Shown: positions 8,202-16,555, counted from the first letter of the stretch. The stretch: DNA of 64,000 nucleotides from Streptomyces sp. ISL-36 (GCF_018614205.1 NZ_JAGGOS010000053.1:1-64000), one strand, 5' to 3'. Notes: a model not told the origin generated them from the sequence alone. Made by a program: numbers and translations.

Positions 8202-8211
8202 GAAACCTGGT
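8197..8211 (-). terminator. sdh operon terminator hairpin
   Basis: ACCAGG-AAA-CCTGGT, a perfect 6-bp stem with a 3-nt loop, one base beyond the sdhB stop codon on the minus strand. It overlaps the last 13-bp repeat. Confidence 0.5.
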
Positions 8212-8212
8212 G

Positions 8213-8971
8213 TCAGAAGCGACGCGTGATCAGCGCGCGCTTGACCTCCTGGATCGCCTTCGTGACCTCGATGCCACGCGGGCAGGCGTCCGTGCAGTTG
8301 AACGTCGTGCGGCAACGCCACACGCCGTCCTTGTCGTTCAGGATCTCCAGGCGCTGCTCGCCCGCCTCGTCACGCGAGTCGAAGATGAAGCGGTGCGCGT
8401 TGACGATCGCGGCCGGACCGAAGTACTGGCCGTCGTTCCAGAAGACCGGGCAGGACGACGTGCACGCGGCGCACAGGATGCACTTGGTGGTGTCGTCGAA
8501 GCGCTCGCGGTCCTCGGCCGACTGCAGACGCTCGCGCGTCGGCTCGTTGCCCTTGGTGACCAGGAACGGCATGACGTCCCGGTACGCCTGGAAGAACGGC
8601 TCCATGTCGACCACGAGGTCCTTGAGGACCGTGAGGCCCTTGATGGCCTCGACCGTGATCGGCTTCTCCGGGTTGATGTCCTTGATCAGCGTCTTGCAGG
8701 CGAGCCTGTTCTTGCCGTTGATCCGCATCGCGTCGGAGCCGCAGATGCCGTGCGCGCAGGAGCGCCGGAAGGTGAGCGAGCCGTCGACGTCCCACTTGAT
8801 CTTGTGGAGGGCGTCGAGCACGCGCTCCTTGGGGTCGATCTCGATCTGGAAGTCCTCCCAGACCGCCGCGTCCGAGACCTCGGGGTTGAAGCGGCGGATC
8901 CGGAGGGTGACCGTGATGTACGGCGAGGCGGCGGAGTCCTTCTCCACCTTGTCGAGTACGGGGGTAGCCAT
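8213..8971 (-). CDS. sdhB: Succinate dehydrogenase iron-sulfur subunit
   Basis: 252 aa iron-sulfur subunit of complex II. The 2Fe-2S loop reads SCAHGICGSDAMRINGKNRLAC; the Asp in CGSD replaces a Cys, as also in E. coli SdhB, so it is not a defect. The 4Fe-4S ligands are in CILCAACTSSCP and the 3Fe-4S ligands include CTDACPRGIEV. It transfers electrons from the flavin subunit to quinone at the membrane. The start ATG shares one base with the sdhA stop codon (TGATG), implying translational coupling. Last gene of sdhCDAB. Confidence 0.97.
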   Translation of the reverse strand: MATPVLDKVEKDSAASPYITVTLRIRRFNPEVSDAAVWEDFQIEIDPKERVLDALHKIKWDVDGSLTFRRSCAHGICGSDAMRINGKNRLACKTLIKDINPEKPITVEAIKGLTVLKDLVVDMEPFFQAYRDVMPFLVTKGNEPTRERLQSAEDRERFDDTTKCILCAACTSSCPVFWNDGQYFGPAAIVNAHRFIFDSRDEAGEQRLEILNDKDGVWRCRTTFNCTDACPRGIEVTKAIQEVKRALITRRF

Positions 8972-10731
8972 CAGTACTTACGCTCCATCGGCTGGTAGCG
9001 GGTCTGGACGACGGGCTTGTAGTCGAGACGCACGGTCTCGGAGCCGTCGGCGCCGACCTCGCGGTACGCCATGGTGTGGCGCATGAAGTTGACGTCGTCG
9101 CGGTTGGGGTAGTCCTCGCGGTAGTGACCGCCGCGGGACTCCTTGCGCGCCAGGGCCGAGACGGCCATGACCTCGGCCAGGTCGAGCAGGTTGCCCAGCT
9201 CGATGGCCTCCAGCAGATCCGTGTTGAAGCGCTTGCCCTTGTCCTGGATGGACACGTTCAGGTAGCGCTCGCGCAGCTCGGCGATCTTCTCGACCGCCGT
9301 CTTGATGGTCTGCTCGGTACGGAACACCATCACGTTGGCGTCCATCGTCTCCTGCAGCTCCTTGCGGAGCACGGAGACCCGCTCGGTGCCGGTGGAGTTG
9401 CGCAGCCGCTCGACCTGCTCGGCGACGAACGAGGCCGGGTTCTCGGGCAGCTCGACGAAGTCGGACTTCGCCGAGTACTCGGCGGCGGCGATACCGGCGC
9501 GCTTGCCGAAGACGTTGATGTCCAGGAGCGAGTTGGTGCCCAGACGGTTGGCGCCGTGCACGGAGACACAGGCGACCTCGCCCGCGGCGTACAGACCCGG
9601 GACGACGGTGGTGTTGTCGCTGAGGACCTCACCCTGGACGTTGGTCGGGATGCCGCCCATGGCGTAGTGCGCGGTCGGCTGGATCGGGATCGGGTCCGTG
9701 TAGGGCTCGATGCCGAGGTACGTACGGGCGAACTCGGTGATGTCCGGGAGCTTGGCGTCCAGCTGCTCCGGCGGAAGGTGCGTCAGGTCGAGGTAGACGT
9801 GGTCGCCCTCGGGACCGCAGCCGCGGCCTTCGCGGATCTCCGTGTAGATGGAGCGCGAGACGACGTCACGGGACGCGAGGTCCTTCATGACCGGCGCGTA
9901 CTTCTCCATGAAGCGCTCGCCGTCCTTGTTGCGGAGGATGCCGCCCTCACCGCGGGCGCCCTCCGTCAGCAGGATGCCCATGCGCCAGATGCCCGTCGGG
10001 TGGAACTGGAAGAACTCCATGTCCTCCAGCGGCAGACCGCGCCGGTAGCAGGCCGCCTGGCCGTCACCGGTGAGGGTGTGCGCGTTGGAGGTCACCTTGA
10101 AGAACTTGCCCGTGCCGCCGGAGGCGTAGATCACGGCCTTGGCCTGGAAGATGTGGATCTCGCCGGTGGCCAGCTCGTAGGCGACCACACCGGCCGACTT
10201 CTTGAGACCGGTCTCGGGGTCCTCGGTGATCAGCTGGTCCAGGACGTAGAACTCGTTGAAGAACTCCACGCCCTCCTTGACGCAGTTCTGGTACAGCGTC
10301 TGGAGGATCATGTGACCGGTGCGGTCCGCGGCGTAGCAGGACCGGCGGACCGGGGCCTCGCCGTGGTTGCGGGAGTGCCCGCCGAAGCGGCGCTGGTCGA
10401 TGGTGCCGTTCGGGGTCCGGTTGAACGGCAGGCCCATCTTCTCCAGGTCGAGGACGGCGTCGATGGCCTCCTTCGCCAGGATCTCGGCGGCGTCCTGGTC
10501 GACCAGGTAGTCACCACCCTTGACCGTGTCGAAGGTGTGCCACTCCCAGTTGTCCTCCTCCACGTTGGCGAGCGCGGCGGCCATGCCGCCCTGCGCGGCG
10601 CCCGTGTGGGAGCGGGTGGGGTAGAGCTTCGTCAGCACGGCGGTGCGGCTGCGCTTCGTCGCCTCGATGGCGGCGCGCATGCCGGCGCCGCCGGCGCCGA
10701 CGATGACGGTGTCGTACTTGTGGATCTTCAT
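8971..10731 (-). CDS. sdhA: Succinate dehydrogenase flavoprotein subunit
   Basis: 586 aa catalytic subunit. It has the N-terminal FAD motif VGAGGAGMRAA, the RSHTGAAQGG segment whose His (about residue 42) is the covalent FAD site, and the substrate-domain motif HPTGIW, plus the C-terminal R-rich capping domain. It oxidises succinate to fumarate in the TCA cycle. It lies 25 bp after sdhD and overlaps sdhB by one base, so all four genes are one transcript from the promoter region upstream of sdhC. Confidence 0.98.
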   Translation of the reverse strand: MKIHKYDTVIVGAGGAGMRAAIEATKRSRTAVLTKLYPTRSHTGAAQGGMAAALANVEEDNWEWHTFDTVKGGDYLVDQDAAEILAKEAIDAVLDLEKMGLPFNRTPNGTIDQRRFGGHSRNHGEAPVRRSCYAADRTGHMILQTLYQNCVKEGVEFFNEFYVLDQLITEDPETGLKKSAGVVAYELATGEIHIFQAKAVIYASGGTGKFFKVTSNAHTLTGDGQAACYRRGLPLEDMEFFQFHPTGIWRMGILLTEGARGEGGILRNKDGERFMEKYAPVMKDLASRDVVSRSIYTEIREGRGCGPEGDHVYLDLTHLPPEQLDAKLPDITEFARTYLGIEPYTDPIPIQPTAHYAMGGIPTNVQGEVLSDNTTVVPGLYAAGEVACVSVHGANRLGTNSLLDINVFGKRAGIAAAEYSAKSDFVELPENPASFVAEQVERLRNSTGTERVSVLRKELQETMDANVMVFRTEQTIKTAVEKIAELRERYLNVSIQDKGKRFNTDLLEAIELGNLLDLAEVMAVSALARKESRGGHYREDYPNRDDVNFMRHTMAYREVGADGSETVRLDYKPVVQTRYQPMERKY

Positions 10732-10756
10732 GACGTGGATTACCTCAGCCCCGTGC

Positions 10757-11233
10757 CTAGCGGATGTTCGGGTCGAAGGTGAAGATCACCAGCGTGCCCA
10801 GAAGGATGGTGAACACCGTGGCGGTGTACAGCAGGCCCTTGAGCCACAGGCGCGTACCGGCCCGCTCCGCGTAGTCGTTGATGACCGTGCGAAGGCCGTT
10901 GGCGCCGTGCAGCATGGCCAGCCAGAGCATCAGCAGGTCCCAGACCTGCCAGAACGGGGACGCCCAACGGCCGGCCACGAAGGCGAAGCCGATCTTGGAG
11001 ACGCCGCCGTCCAGCACGAGCTGGATCAGCAGGTGGCCGATGACCAGGACGACGAGGACGATGCCGGAGAGGCGCATGAAGAGCCACGCGGCCATCTCGA
11101 AGTTGCCTCGGGTCGCCCGCGGCGTCCTGCCGGTGCGCTTGCGGGGGGCCTCGATGTACGGGGCCGGGTTGTCCACGTCGTAGTGGGCGCCGCCCTCGAC
11201 GGGACCGATCGCGGTAGAGGTGTCAGCAGACAT
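10757..11233 (-). CDS. sdhD: Succinate dehydrogenase membrane anchor subunit
   Basis: 158 aa hydrophobic anchor with a 45-residue soluble N-terminus and three membrane helices (about residues 50-72, 92-112 and 128-150). The conserved segment LAMLHGANGLRTVINDY at about 103-120 has the His-x3-Gly-x-Arg pattern of complex II anchors that bind heme b or quinone. ATG 11233 lies 8 bp after the sdhC stop. Confidence 0.93.
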   Translation of the reverse strand: MSADTSTAIGPVEGGAHYDVDNPAPYIEAPRKRTGRTPRATRGNFEMAAWLFMRLSGIVLVVLVIGHLLIQLVLDGGVSKIGFAFVAGRWASPFWQVWDLLMLWLAMLHGANGLRTVINDYAERAGTRLWLKGLLYTATVFTILLGTLVIFTFDPNIR

Positions 11234-11241
11234 GTCTGGCG

Positions 11242-11622
11242 TCAGCTCCCGAACAGTTCACGTGCGGCGTGCCCGAGGACCGGGTAGACGGAGAAGGCCA
11301 TCAGCACGACCCAGATGCCCACGACGGTCCAGAGCATCTGCTTCTGGTAGCGCGGGCCCTTGGACCAGAAGTCCACGGCGATGACACGGAGACCGTTCAG
11401 CGCGTGGAAGAGGATGGCGGCGACGAGGCCGTACTCGAGGAGTGCGACGATCGGCGTCTTGTAGGTCGCCACGACATCGTCGTACGCCTCGGGCGAGACG
11501 CGGACGAGAGCGGTGTCCAGCACGTGTACGAACAGGAAGAAGAAGATGAGGACGCCGGTGACTCGATGAGCCACCCAGGACCACATTCCTTCCCGGCCGC
11601 GGTACAGCGTTCCAGCCGGCAC
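11242..11622 (-). CDS. sdhC: Succinate dehydrogenase cytochrome b556 subunit
   Basis: 126 aa heme-binding anchor, first gene of the sdh operon. Three helices at about residues 18-38, 58-80 and 96-118. The family motifs SWVAHRVTG (near residue 15, His-Arg-x-T-G) and FHALNGLRV (His ligand region) are present. The GTG at 11622 is supported by GGAGGG six bases upstream. Complex II electron transfer from SdhB to menaquinone is the expected role. Confidence 0.94.
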   Translation of the reverse strand: MPAGTLYRGREGMWSWVAHRVTGVLIFFFLFVHVLDTALVRVSPEAYDDVVATYKTPIVALLEYGLVAAILFHALNGLRVIAVDFWSKGPRYQKQMLWTVVGIWVVLMAFSVYPVLGHAARELFGS

Positions 11623-11794
11623 GGAAAAACCCTCCGGGAGCGGGGATCAGGGTCGGCCGGCTTCAGTGTCGGTCTGACCCGGCCGGGTACGGTCCACCGG
11701 CCCTGGTCATCGTAGCGACGACTTGTCGGTTCGCTCGCGCGGGGTCCATAGGTGTGATCAAACAGGCACGGACGGGCTATCGCAGAAGCCCGGA
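11623..11794 (-). promoter_or_regulatory. sdh operon promoter region
   Basis: 172-bp gene-free stretch between sdhC and the next gene. On the minus strand a TACGAT hexamer (near 11711-11716) could be a -10 box. I see no clear -35 box or known operator. Confidence 0.35.
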
Positions 11795-12373
11795 TCACCG
11801 CATTCCGGACGCCCCTGCGGGTGTGGCGAGGACTGCGACGTGATGGGCGAGCCGGGCGCGGGCGAGTCGGTGCAGCTCGTCGGCGGCGATCGCCAGCTCC
11901 TCCTCCGGTTCGTTGCCGAGCCGTGACCGGATGCCGGCGAGGACCTGGTCGAGCCGTTCGGCGGGCCGCACGCCGTCGAGGCTGATCACGAAGGCGTGCC
12001 CGAACCTGCTCTCGTACGCGGCGTGGGCGGCGCGCAGGGCGGTGTGCGCGGCGGGCGGGGCGTCCGGGTGCGGCGCCGCCGGGCGCTCGGCGGCCAGCGC
12101 CTCTTCGAGATCGGCGGCGGACAGGTCGTAACCGGCCTCGTCGGCGGCGGCGAGCAGCGCGTCGAGGGTCGGGTACGGACGGTGCGCGGCCACCCGTTCG
12201 GCCCAACGGTGACTGTGGCAGCAGGAGAGGAGCAGCTCCTCGGCGACGCCCGTGGCGACGGCGTTGAACCGTGTGAGGCCGGCGGGGCGCCGGGGGTCGC
12301 CCTGCTGGGCGGGTATCGCGGGCCTGGCGGGGGAGCCCAGGTTCCGGGACGGGGCGCGGGTGTCGCTGGTCAG
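11795..12373 (-). CDS. OHCU decarboxylase (uricase pathway), probable CTG start
   Basis: 2-oxo-4-hydroxy-4-carboxy-5-ureidoimidazoline decarboxylase, the last step of urate to allantoin. Family blocks are seen: RFNAVATG near the N-terminus, SHRWAERV, then YESRFGHAFVISLDG and the C-terminal RLGNEPEEEL / ARLAHHV. The homology starts well before the first in-frame GTG (12193), and there is no ATG, GTG or TTG between it and the upstream TAA. A CTG at 12373 has GGAG six bases before it and gives 192 aa, close to family length; I take it as the start. No other uricase-pathway genes are adjacent. Confidence 0.78.
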   Translation of the reverse strand: MTSDTRAPSRNLGSPARPAIPAQQGDPRRPAGLTRFNAVATGVAEELLLSCCHSHRWAERVAAHRPYPTLDALLAAADEAGYDLSAADLEEALAAERPAAPHPDAPPAAHTALRAAHAAYESRFGHAFVISLDGVRPAERLDQVLAGIRSRLGNEPEEELAIAADELHRLARARLAHHVAVLATPAGASGMR

Positions 12374-12550
12374 CGTGGGCTCCGGGAAGGATGGGGTGGA
12401 TGTGACGCAACGTTATCGACGGGAAGAGGGACCTGTCCGACGGATGCGCGAATTTCACCCGGAAGGGAGAGTTTCGGAACGTAGATCTGACATTCGGCGA
12501 CGGATGGCCCCCCGAATGGCCGCCCGTCATCGACTGAGGGAGGATTCCGA

Positions 12551-14176
12551 GTGATGCGGTACTCCATACGTGGGCCCCACGCGGGCCCCACCCTCCTCGC
12601 GGCCGCGGTGGCACTGACCACCCTGACGGCCTGCTCCGACGGATCGCCCTCCGGGCCCGGCGGAGCCACCTCCGGCGTCGGCACCCCGTCCGCCGTCACG
12701 GGCGCGCCCACCAGTGCGACGCCCGAGCCCAGTCCCACGCCCACCCGGACGTACCCCCTCTCCACCGCCCCGCTCACCGTCCCCGCCGTGCGCTCCCACG
12801 AGGCGGCCCGCGGCCCCGGCTGGCGGCCGGTGCCCCAGGCCGGTGTCGTCGTCGCACCCGGCAGCGAAAAGCTCGCCGACGAGGGACGGCTGCTCGCCGG
12901 GGAGCTGAAGATCTCCTACCGGGGCGCCGTCGCCGCCCGCGCGGGCGACATCGAGTTGGCCCTCGGCGGGAAGGGCGCCGCCGAGTCGTACACGCTCACC
13001 ACCCGCGACAACCGCGTCCGGATCTCCGGGCCCGACGAGGCGGGCGTCTTCTACGGCACCCGGACCCTCAAGCAGTCGGTGAAGGGCTCCGGTGCGATGC
13101 CCGAGGGCACGGTCACGGACGCTCCCGCCAAACCGCAGCGCGGACTGATGGTCGACATCGCGCGCAAGCACTTCACCGCGGCCTGGATCGAGGGCCGGGT
13201 GCGGGAGATGGCCGATCTGAAGCTCAACCAGCTCGGTCTGCACTTCTCCGACGACCAGGGCTTCCGGATCGAGTCCGACAGCCACCCCGAGATCGTCTCC
13301 GCCCAGCACCTGACCAAGGCCGAGGTCCGGCGGATCGTGGATCTCGCCGCGAGCCTGCACATCACCGTCATCCCCGAGATCGACTCGCCCGGGCACCTCG
13401 GCGCGGTCATCGCCGCCCACCCGGACCTCCAGCTCAGGAGCGCCTCGGGCCGGGCGCCGCGCGGCGCCGTCGACATCGCGAACCCCGCCTCGGCGAAGAT
13501 CGTCGACGAGCTGCTGCGCGAGTACATGGGCCTGTTCCCGGGCGCGTACTGGCATCTGGGCGCGGACGAGTACGTGGCACTGATGTCGAAGGACCCCGAG
13601 GCGACCTATCCGGCCCTGGCGCGTGCGGCCCGTGCGAAGTACGGACCTTCCGCGCGGGTCCAGGACCTGGCGACGGGCTGGCTCAACGACCGCGCGGCGG
13701 TCGTCCGTCCGACGGGCCGGACGCTGAAGGCGTGGAACGACGGCTTCTTCCCCGGCGGGGTGGTGGGCGCCGACAAGGACATCGAGGTCGAGTACTGGAC
13801 CGGCAAGGAGATCGGCGCCCGGCCGCCGACCGCCTATCTGAGCGCCGGCCGCAAGCTCGTCAACCTCAACGACGAGTACCTCTACTACGTCCTCGGCGAG
13901 CCGAACCAGTTCACGTATCCCACCGGGCGCCGGATCTACGAGCAGTGGACCCCGCTGGTCGTGCGTGGCACGACGCCCGTGCCGGAGCGGTACGGTCCGC
14001 AGATCCTGGGCGGCCGCTTCGCCGTCTGGTGCGACCTGTCCAAGGCGCAGACCCAGACCCAGGTGGCGGACGGCATCCGGATGCCGCTGACGGCGACGGC
14101 GCAGAAGCTCTGGGACGAGCGGAAGCCGACGATGACGTGGGACCAGTTCAAGGCGCTGGCCGCGAAGGTGCGCTGA
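12551..14176 (+). CDS. Secreted beta-N-acetylhexosaminidase, lipoprotein (GH20)
   Basis: 541 aa GH20 exo-hexosaminidase. N-terminal signal with lipobox LTAC (Cys28), so a surface lipoprotein. A GH20 N-terminal beta domain precedes the TIM barrel: GLMVDIARKHF, LNQLGLHFSDDQGFRIES, IPEIDSPGH and the catalytic pair in HLGADEY (Asp-Glu). It releases GlcNAc from chito-oligosaccharides or peptidoglycan fragments. GTG 12551 is 7 bp after GGGAGG; ATG 12554 is the alternative. I looked for a DasR-type site upstream and did not find a clear one. Confidence 0.93.
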   Translation: MMRYSIRGPHAGPTLLAAAVALTTLTACSDGSPSGPGGATSGVGTPSAVTGAPTSATPEPSPTPTRTYPLSTAPLTVPAVRSHEAARGPGWRPVPQAGVVVAPGSEKLADEGRLLAGELKISYRGAVAARAGDIELALGGKGAAESYTLTTRDNRVRISGPDEAGVFYGTRTLKQSVKGSGAMPEGTVTDAPAKPQRGLMVDIARKHFTAAWIEGRVREMADLKLNQLGLHFSDDQGFRIESDSHPEIVSAQHLTKAEVRRIVDLAASLHITVIPEIDSPGHLGAVIAAHPDLQLRSASGRAPRGAVDIANPASAKIVDELLREYMGLFPGAYWHLGADEYVALMSKDPEATYPALARAARAKYGPSARVQDLATGWLNDRAAVVRPTGRTLKAWNDGFFPGGVVGADKDIEVEYWTGKEIGARPPTAYLSAGRKLVNLNDEYLYYVLGEPNQFTYPTGRRIYEQWTPLVVRGTTPVPERYGPQILGGRFAVWCDLSKAQTQTQVADGIRMPLTATAQKLWDERKPTMTWDQFKALAAKVR

Positions 14177-14198
14177 CCCACCGCTGACGGACTGAGGT

Positions 14199-14265
14199 AC
14201 GGTCCCCTCCCCGCGTGCGGCCGCCCGGCCGCCGCGCCGCACGGCGCCTCGGGGAGGGGCACCGT
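14199..14265 (+). terminator. Strong bipartite hairpin after the hexosaminidase
   Basis: Outer arms ACGGT-CCCCTCCCCG (14199-14213) and CGGGGAGGGG-CACCGT (14250-14265) enclose an inner hairpin GTGCGGC (14215-14221) / GCCGCAC (14236-14242). One of the most stable structures in the window. Confidence 0.75.
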
Positions 14266-14290
14266 TCACCTCCGGGGGTTCCGCTCAGCC

Positions 14291-14920
14291 ATGCTCCGCA
14301 ATCCGAACGGCCTGTCGTACGCGGTCGTGTCCCTGCTCGGTGCGATCGCTCTGTCCGACGTGTTCCTCTTCTTCTCGGCGCTGCACGTGCGGCTTCTGAT
14401 GGCCGACCGTCCCGACGCGGCCGGGTTCACCCACGCGGGCGTCGAGGCCACGACGGTCGTTCAGGGGCTGCTGGGGCTTGCGACCCAGGTCCTCTTCGTC
14501 ATCTGGTTCTTCCGGGTCCGGCGGAACGCCGGGGTCTTCGCGCCCGATCTGCAGCGGGGTGGGCCCGGCTGGGCCATCGGTGCCTGGTTCGTCCCGATCG
14601 CGAACTTCTGGTGGCCGCGCAGCGTGGCGGCCGGAATCTGGCGGGCGAGCCGCCGGGACCCTTACGGGGACGGCAAGGAGGAGTCGCTCGCGCTGCTCAA
14701 CTGGTGGTGGACGTTCTTCGTCCTGACGTCGCTCTTCGGGCTCTTCGCGGGCGCGGTGTACGACGACGCCGACGAGGCGGCCGAGTTCGCGGCCGGCGCC
14801 GGGCTGCTCATGGGATGGGCCGTGGTGGACATCGTCGCCGCCGTCCTCGCGATTCTCTTCGTCCGTCGTCTGACCTCTATGCAGCACGCGAAGGCCACTG
14901 GCATGATTCCGGCCGCGTAG
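14291..14920 (+). CDS. DUF4328 membrane protein
   Basis: 209 aa protein with four or five predicted helices and the features of the actinobacterial DUF4328 family: GWAIGAWFVPIANFWWPRSV at about 95-115 and NWWWTFFVLTSLFGL at about 137-152. Function unknown; these proteins are thought to reside in the cytoplasmic membrane. No operon partner: a strong terminator precedes it and the next gene follows 63 bp later. Confidence 0.85.
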   Translation: MLRNPNGLSYAVVSLLGAIALSDVFLFFSALHVRLLMADRPDAAGFTHAGVEATTVVQGLLGLATQVLFVIWFFRVRRNAGVFAPDLQRGGPGWAIGAWFVPIANFWWPRSVAAGIWRASRRDPYGDGKEESLALLNWWWTFFVLTSLFGLFAGAVYDDADEAAEFAAGAGLLMGWAVVDIVAAVLAILFVRRLTSMQHAKATGMIPAA

Positions 14921-14983
14921 TGACGTAATCGCGCCAGGCGGCGCAGTAAGAGGAAGTACTGCGTCCGCAACGGGAGGCCTCCG

Positions 14984-15526
14984 ATGAGCCTGCTGGAACT
15001 GATCGACCGGGCCGACGAACGGGGCCTGGCCGCCGCCGGGCTCGCCTGCCTGGACCGGTGTCTGCCGCTGCTCGCCCCGGAGGGTTCCGACGTGCTGCGG
15101 CCGGTCTGGGCCGCGGTCGCGCGCGGCGACGGCGCGGCGTGGGGCGAGGCGATCGCCAAGGCCCGGGTCGAACTGGAGGGCGGCGCGGACGAGGCCGCCG
15201 TGCTCGTACGGGAGATGCTGGGCGCCGCGCCCGCGGAATGGGCCACGGAACCGCTGCGGGAGTGGGCCTCCGGATGCTCCGTCACGGCCCTCGTCCTGCA
15301 CGGCCGGTACGACGCAGCCGATGCCACGGAGGAGTTGATCGCGCGCTGCCGGGCCGGGGACGCGACCGGGGCGGGCCCCCTTCTCGCCGGAGAACTGCGC
15401 CGTCAGCACACGGTCCTGGAATCGGTCGCCCACGGCCCGACGGGGCTGCGCCGGGCCCGTGAACTCTCCACGGAGGGCGGCCGGGTGCTCCGGGCCGTGG
15501 TCTCCCGCCGGGCGCGTACGGCCTGA
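14984..15526 (+). CDS. Conserved hypothetical helical protein
   Basis: 180 aa, acidic, Ala/Leu/Arg-rich and probably all-helical; no signal peptide, membrane helix or motif that I recognise (start MSLLELIDRADERGLAAAG). Clean GC3-biased coding and a ribosome site (GGGAGG) before ATG 14984 make it a real gene. It reads like a streptomycete protein of unknown function. It ends just before a tandem repeat array. Confidence 0.7.
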   Translation: MSLLELIDRADERGLAAAGLACLDRCLPLLAPEGSDVLRPVWAAVARGDGAAWGEAIAKARVELEGGADEAAVLVREMLGAAPAEWATEPLREWASGCSVTALVLHGRYDAADATEELIARCRAGDATGAGPLLAGELRRQHTVLESVAHGPTGLRRARELSTEGGRVLRAVVSRRARTA

Positions 15527-15570
15527 CGGCACGGTCTGCCCGCATGGCTTGAGGGCACGGTCCGACGGCG

Positions 15571-15720
15571 CGGTCCGGGGAAGCGGCCGGGCGGGCGGTC
15601 CGGGGAAGTGGCCGGGCGGGCGGTCCGGGGAAGTGGCCGGGCGGGCGGTCCGGGGAAGTGGCCGGGCGGGCGGTCCGGGGAAGTGGCGGGGCAGGCGGTC
15701 CGGGGAAGTGGCCGGGCGCC
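15571..15720. repeat. 25-bp tandem repeat array, six copies
   Basis: Six head-to-tail copies of a 25-bp unit beginning CGGTCCGGGGAAGTGGCCGG, with a few substitutions (AAGCGG in copy 1, GGGGCAGG in copy 5). No spacers, so not CRISPR. It occupies the gap between convergent genes and runs straight into a terminator hairpin. Confidence 0.9.
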
Positions 15721-15734
15721 GTGAGGGCGCCCGG
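15712..15734 (-). terminator. Terminator hairpin of the HTH-Clp_N gene
   Basis: CCGGGCGCC (15712-15720), loop GTGAG, GGCGCCCGG (15726-15734): a 9-bp perfect stem 8 bases past the stop codon on the minus strand. Confidence 0.7.
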
Positions 15735-15741
15735 CCGGGTG

Positions 15742-16479
15742 TCACGCCTCCTGCCCCGGCAGCGTCACCGACGCGATCGTCTCCGCGATCTCCCTCTCCG
15801 CCCGCGCCTTGTCGAGGCCCAGGCCCGTCAGGGCCCCCTTGCCGTCCTCGAACTCCAGCAGCGCCAGCAGGATGTGCTCGGTGCCGACGTAGTTGTGGCC
15901 CAGCCGGAGGGCCTCGCGGAACGTCAGTTCCAGGACCTTCTTCGCCCCGGCGTCGTACGGGATGAGCCCCGGCACCTCCTCCGCGGGCGGAGGCAGCGTC
16001 GCCGTGACGGCCTCCCGCACCTGCTCGGGGGTCACGCCCCGCGAGGTGATCCAGTGCACCGCCAGCCCTTCGGGCTCGGCGAGCAGTCCGAGGGCCAGGT
16101 GGGCGGGGAGTGTCTCCGGGCTGCGGGCGGCCGCGGCCTCGTTGTGGGCGGCCATGACGACGTTCTTCGCCCGGGGCGTGAACCGGCCGAAGCCTTCACC
16201 GGGGTCGAGCGTCGCGGTCCCGGGTTCCTTGGGTACGAACCGCTTCTGGGCCGCCTGCCGAGTGACGCCCATGCTCCTGCCGATGTCGGTCCAGGAGGCG
16301 CCCGAGCGTCGTGCCTGGTCGACGAAGTGACCGATCAGATGGTCGGCCACGTCGCCGAGGTGGTCCGCCGCGATGACCGCGTCGGAGAGCTGGTCGAGGG
16401 CGTCGGTGTGGACCTTCTTGATCGCTTCGATGAGGTCGTCGAGCCGGACGGGAGTGGTGGAGCCGACTGGTTTCGTCAT
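15742..16479 (-). CDS. HTH-type protein with double Clp N-terminal repeats
   Basis: 245 aa. Residues about 40-85 look like a helix-turn-helix (ASWTDIGRSMGVTRQAAQKR), followed by two Clp N-domain repeats (FTPRAKNVVMAAHNEA ... AHLALGLLAE and AKKVLELTFREALRLGHNYV ... EHILLALLE). There is no AAA+ ATPase part, so it is not ClpC itself; it could be a regulator that senses ClpC clients or adaptors. Its promoter carries GGTTGACA dyads. On the minus strand TTGACA (16516-16511), an 18-bp spacer and TAGGGT end 7 bp before the ATG, so the message may be leaderless. Confidence 0.85.
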   Translation of the reverse strand: MTKPVGSTTPVRLDDLIEAIKKVHTDALDQLSDAVIAADHLGDVADHLIGHFVDQARRSGASWTDIGRSMGVTRQAAQKRFVPKEPGTATLDPGEGFGRFTPRAKNVVMAAHNEAAAARSPETLPAHLALGLLAEPEGLAVHWITSRGVTPEQVREAVTATLPPPAEEVPGLIPYDAGAKKVLELTFREALRLGHNYVGTEHILLALLEFEDGKGALTGLGLDKARAEREIAETIASVTLPGQEA

Positions 16480-16492
16480 GAGTGCAACCCTA

Positions 16493-16529
16493 GGTTGACA
16501 GTCCAGGCGGTGTCAACCGATGGTTGACA
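16493..16529. promoter_or_regulatory. GGTTGACA repeat/dyad promoter region
   Basis: GGTTGACA at 16493-16500 and 16522-16529, with its inverse TGTCAACC at 16511-16518. Each copy contains a consensus -35 hexamer TTGACA. The minus-strand copy is 18 bp from TAGGGT, a good promoter for the Clp_N gene; the repeats could also be operator half-sites, perhaps for that gene's own HTH. Confidence 0.65.
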
Positions 16530-16555
16530 GTGGGCGGCACGTCATGATGATCGCC

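Noticed and set aside
8213..8971. SdhB missing a 2Fe-2S cysteine (CGSD)
   Set aside because: Asp at this position is also found in functional SdhB such as that of E. coli.
9076..10782. 568-codon plus-strand ORF across sdhA
   Set aside because: Antisense shadow with no domain; sdhA is unambiguous.
12490..12550. DasR site before the hexosaminidase
   Set aside because: The AGATCT-containing stretch does not match the expected ACTGGTCTAGACCAGT-type dyad.
12527..14269. 580-codon minus-strand ORF across the hexosaminidase
   Set aside because: Shadow; GH20 motifs are on the plus strand.
15571..15720. CRISPR-like repeat array
   Set aside because: Units are directly adjacent with no spacers and no cas genes; it is a minisatellite.
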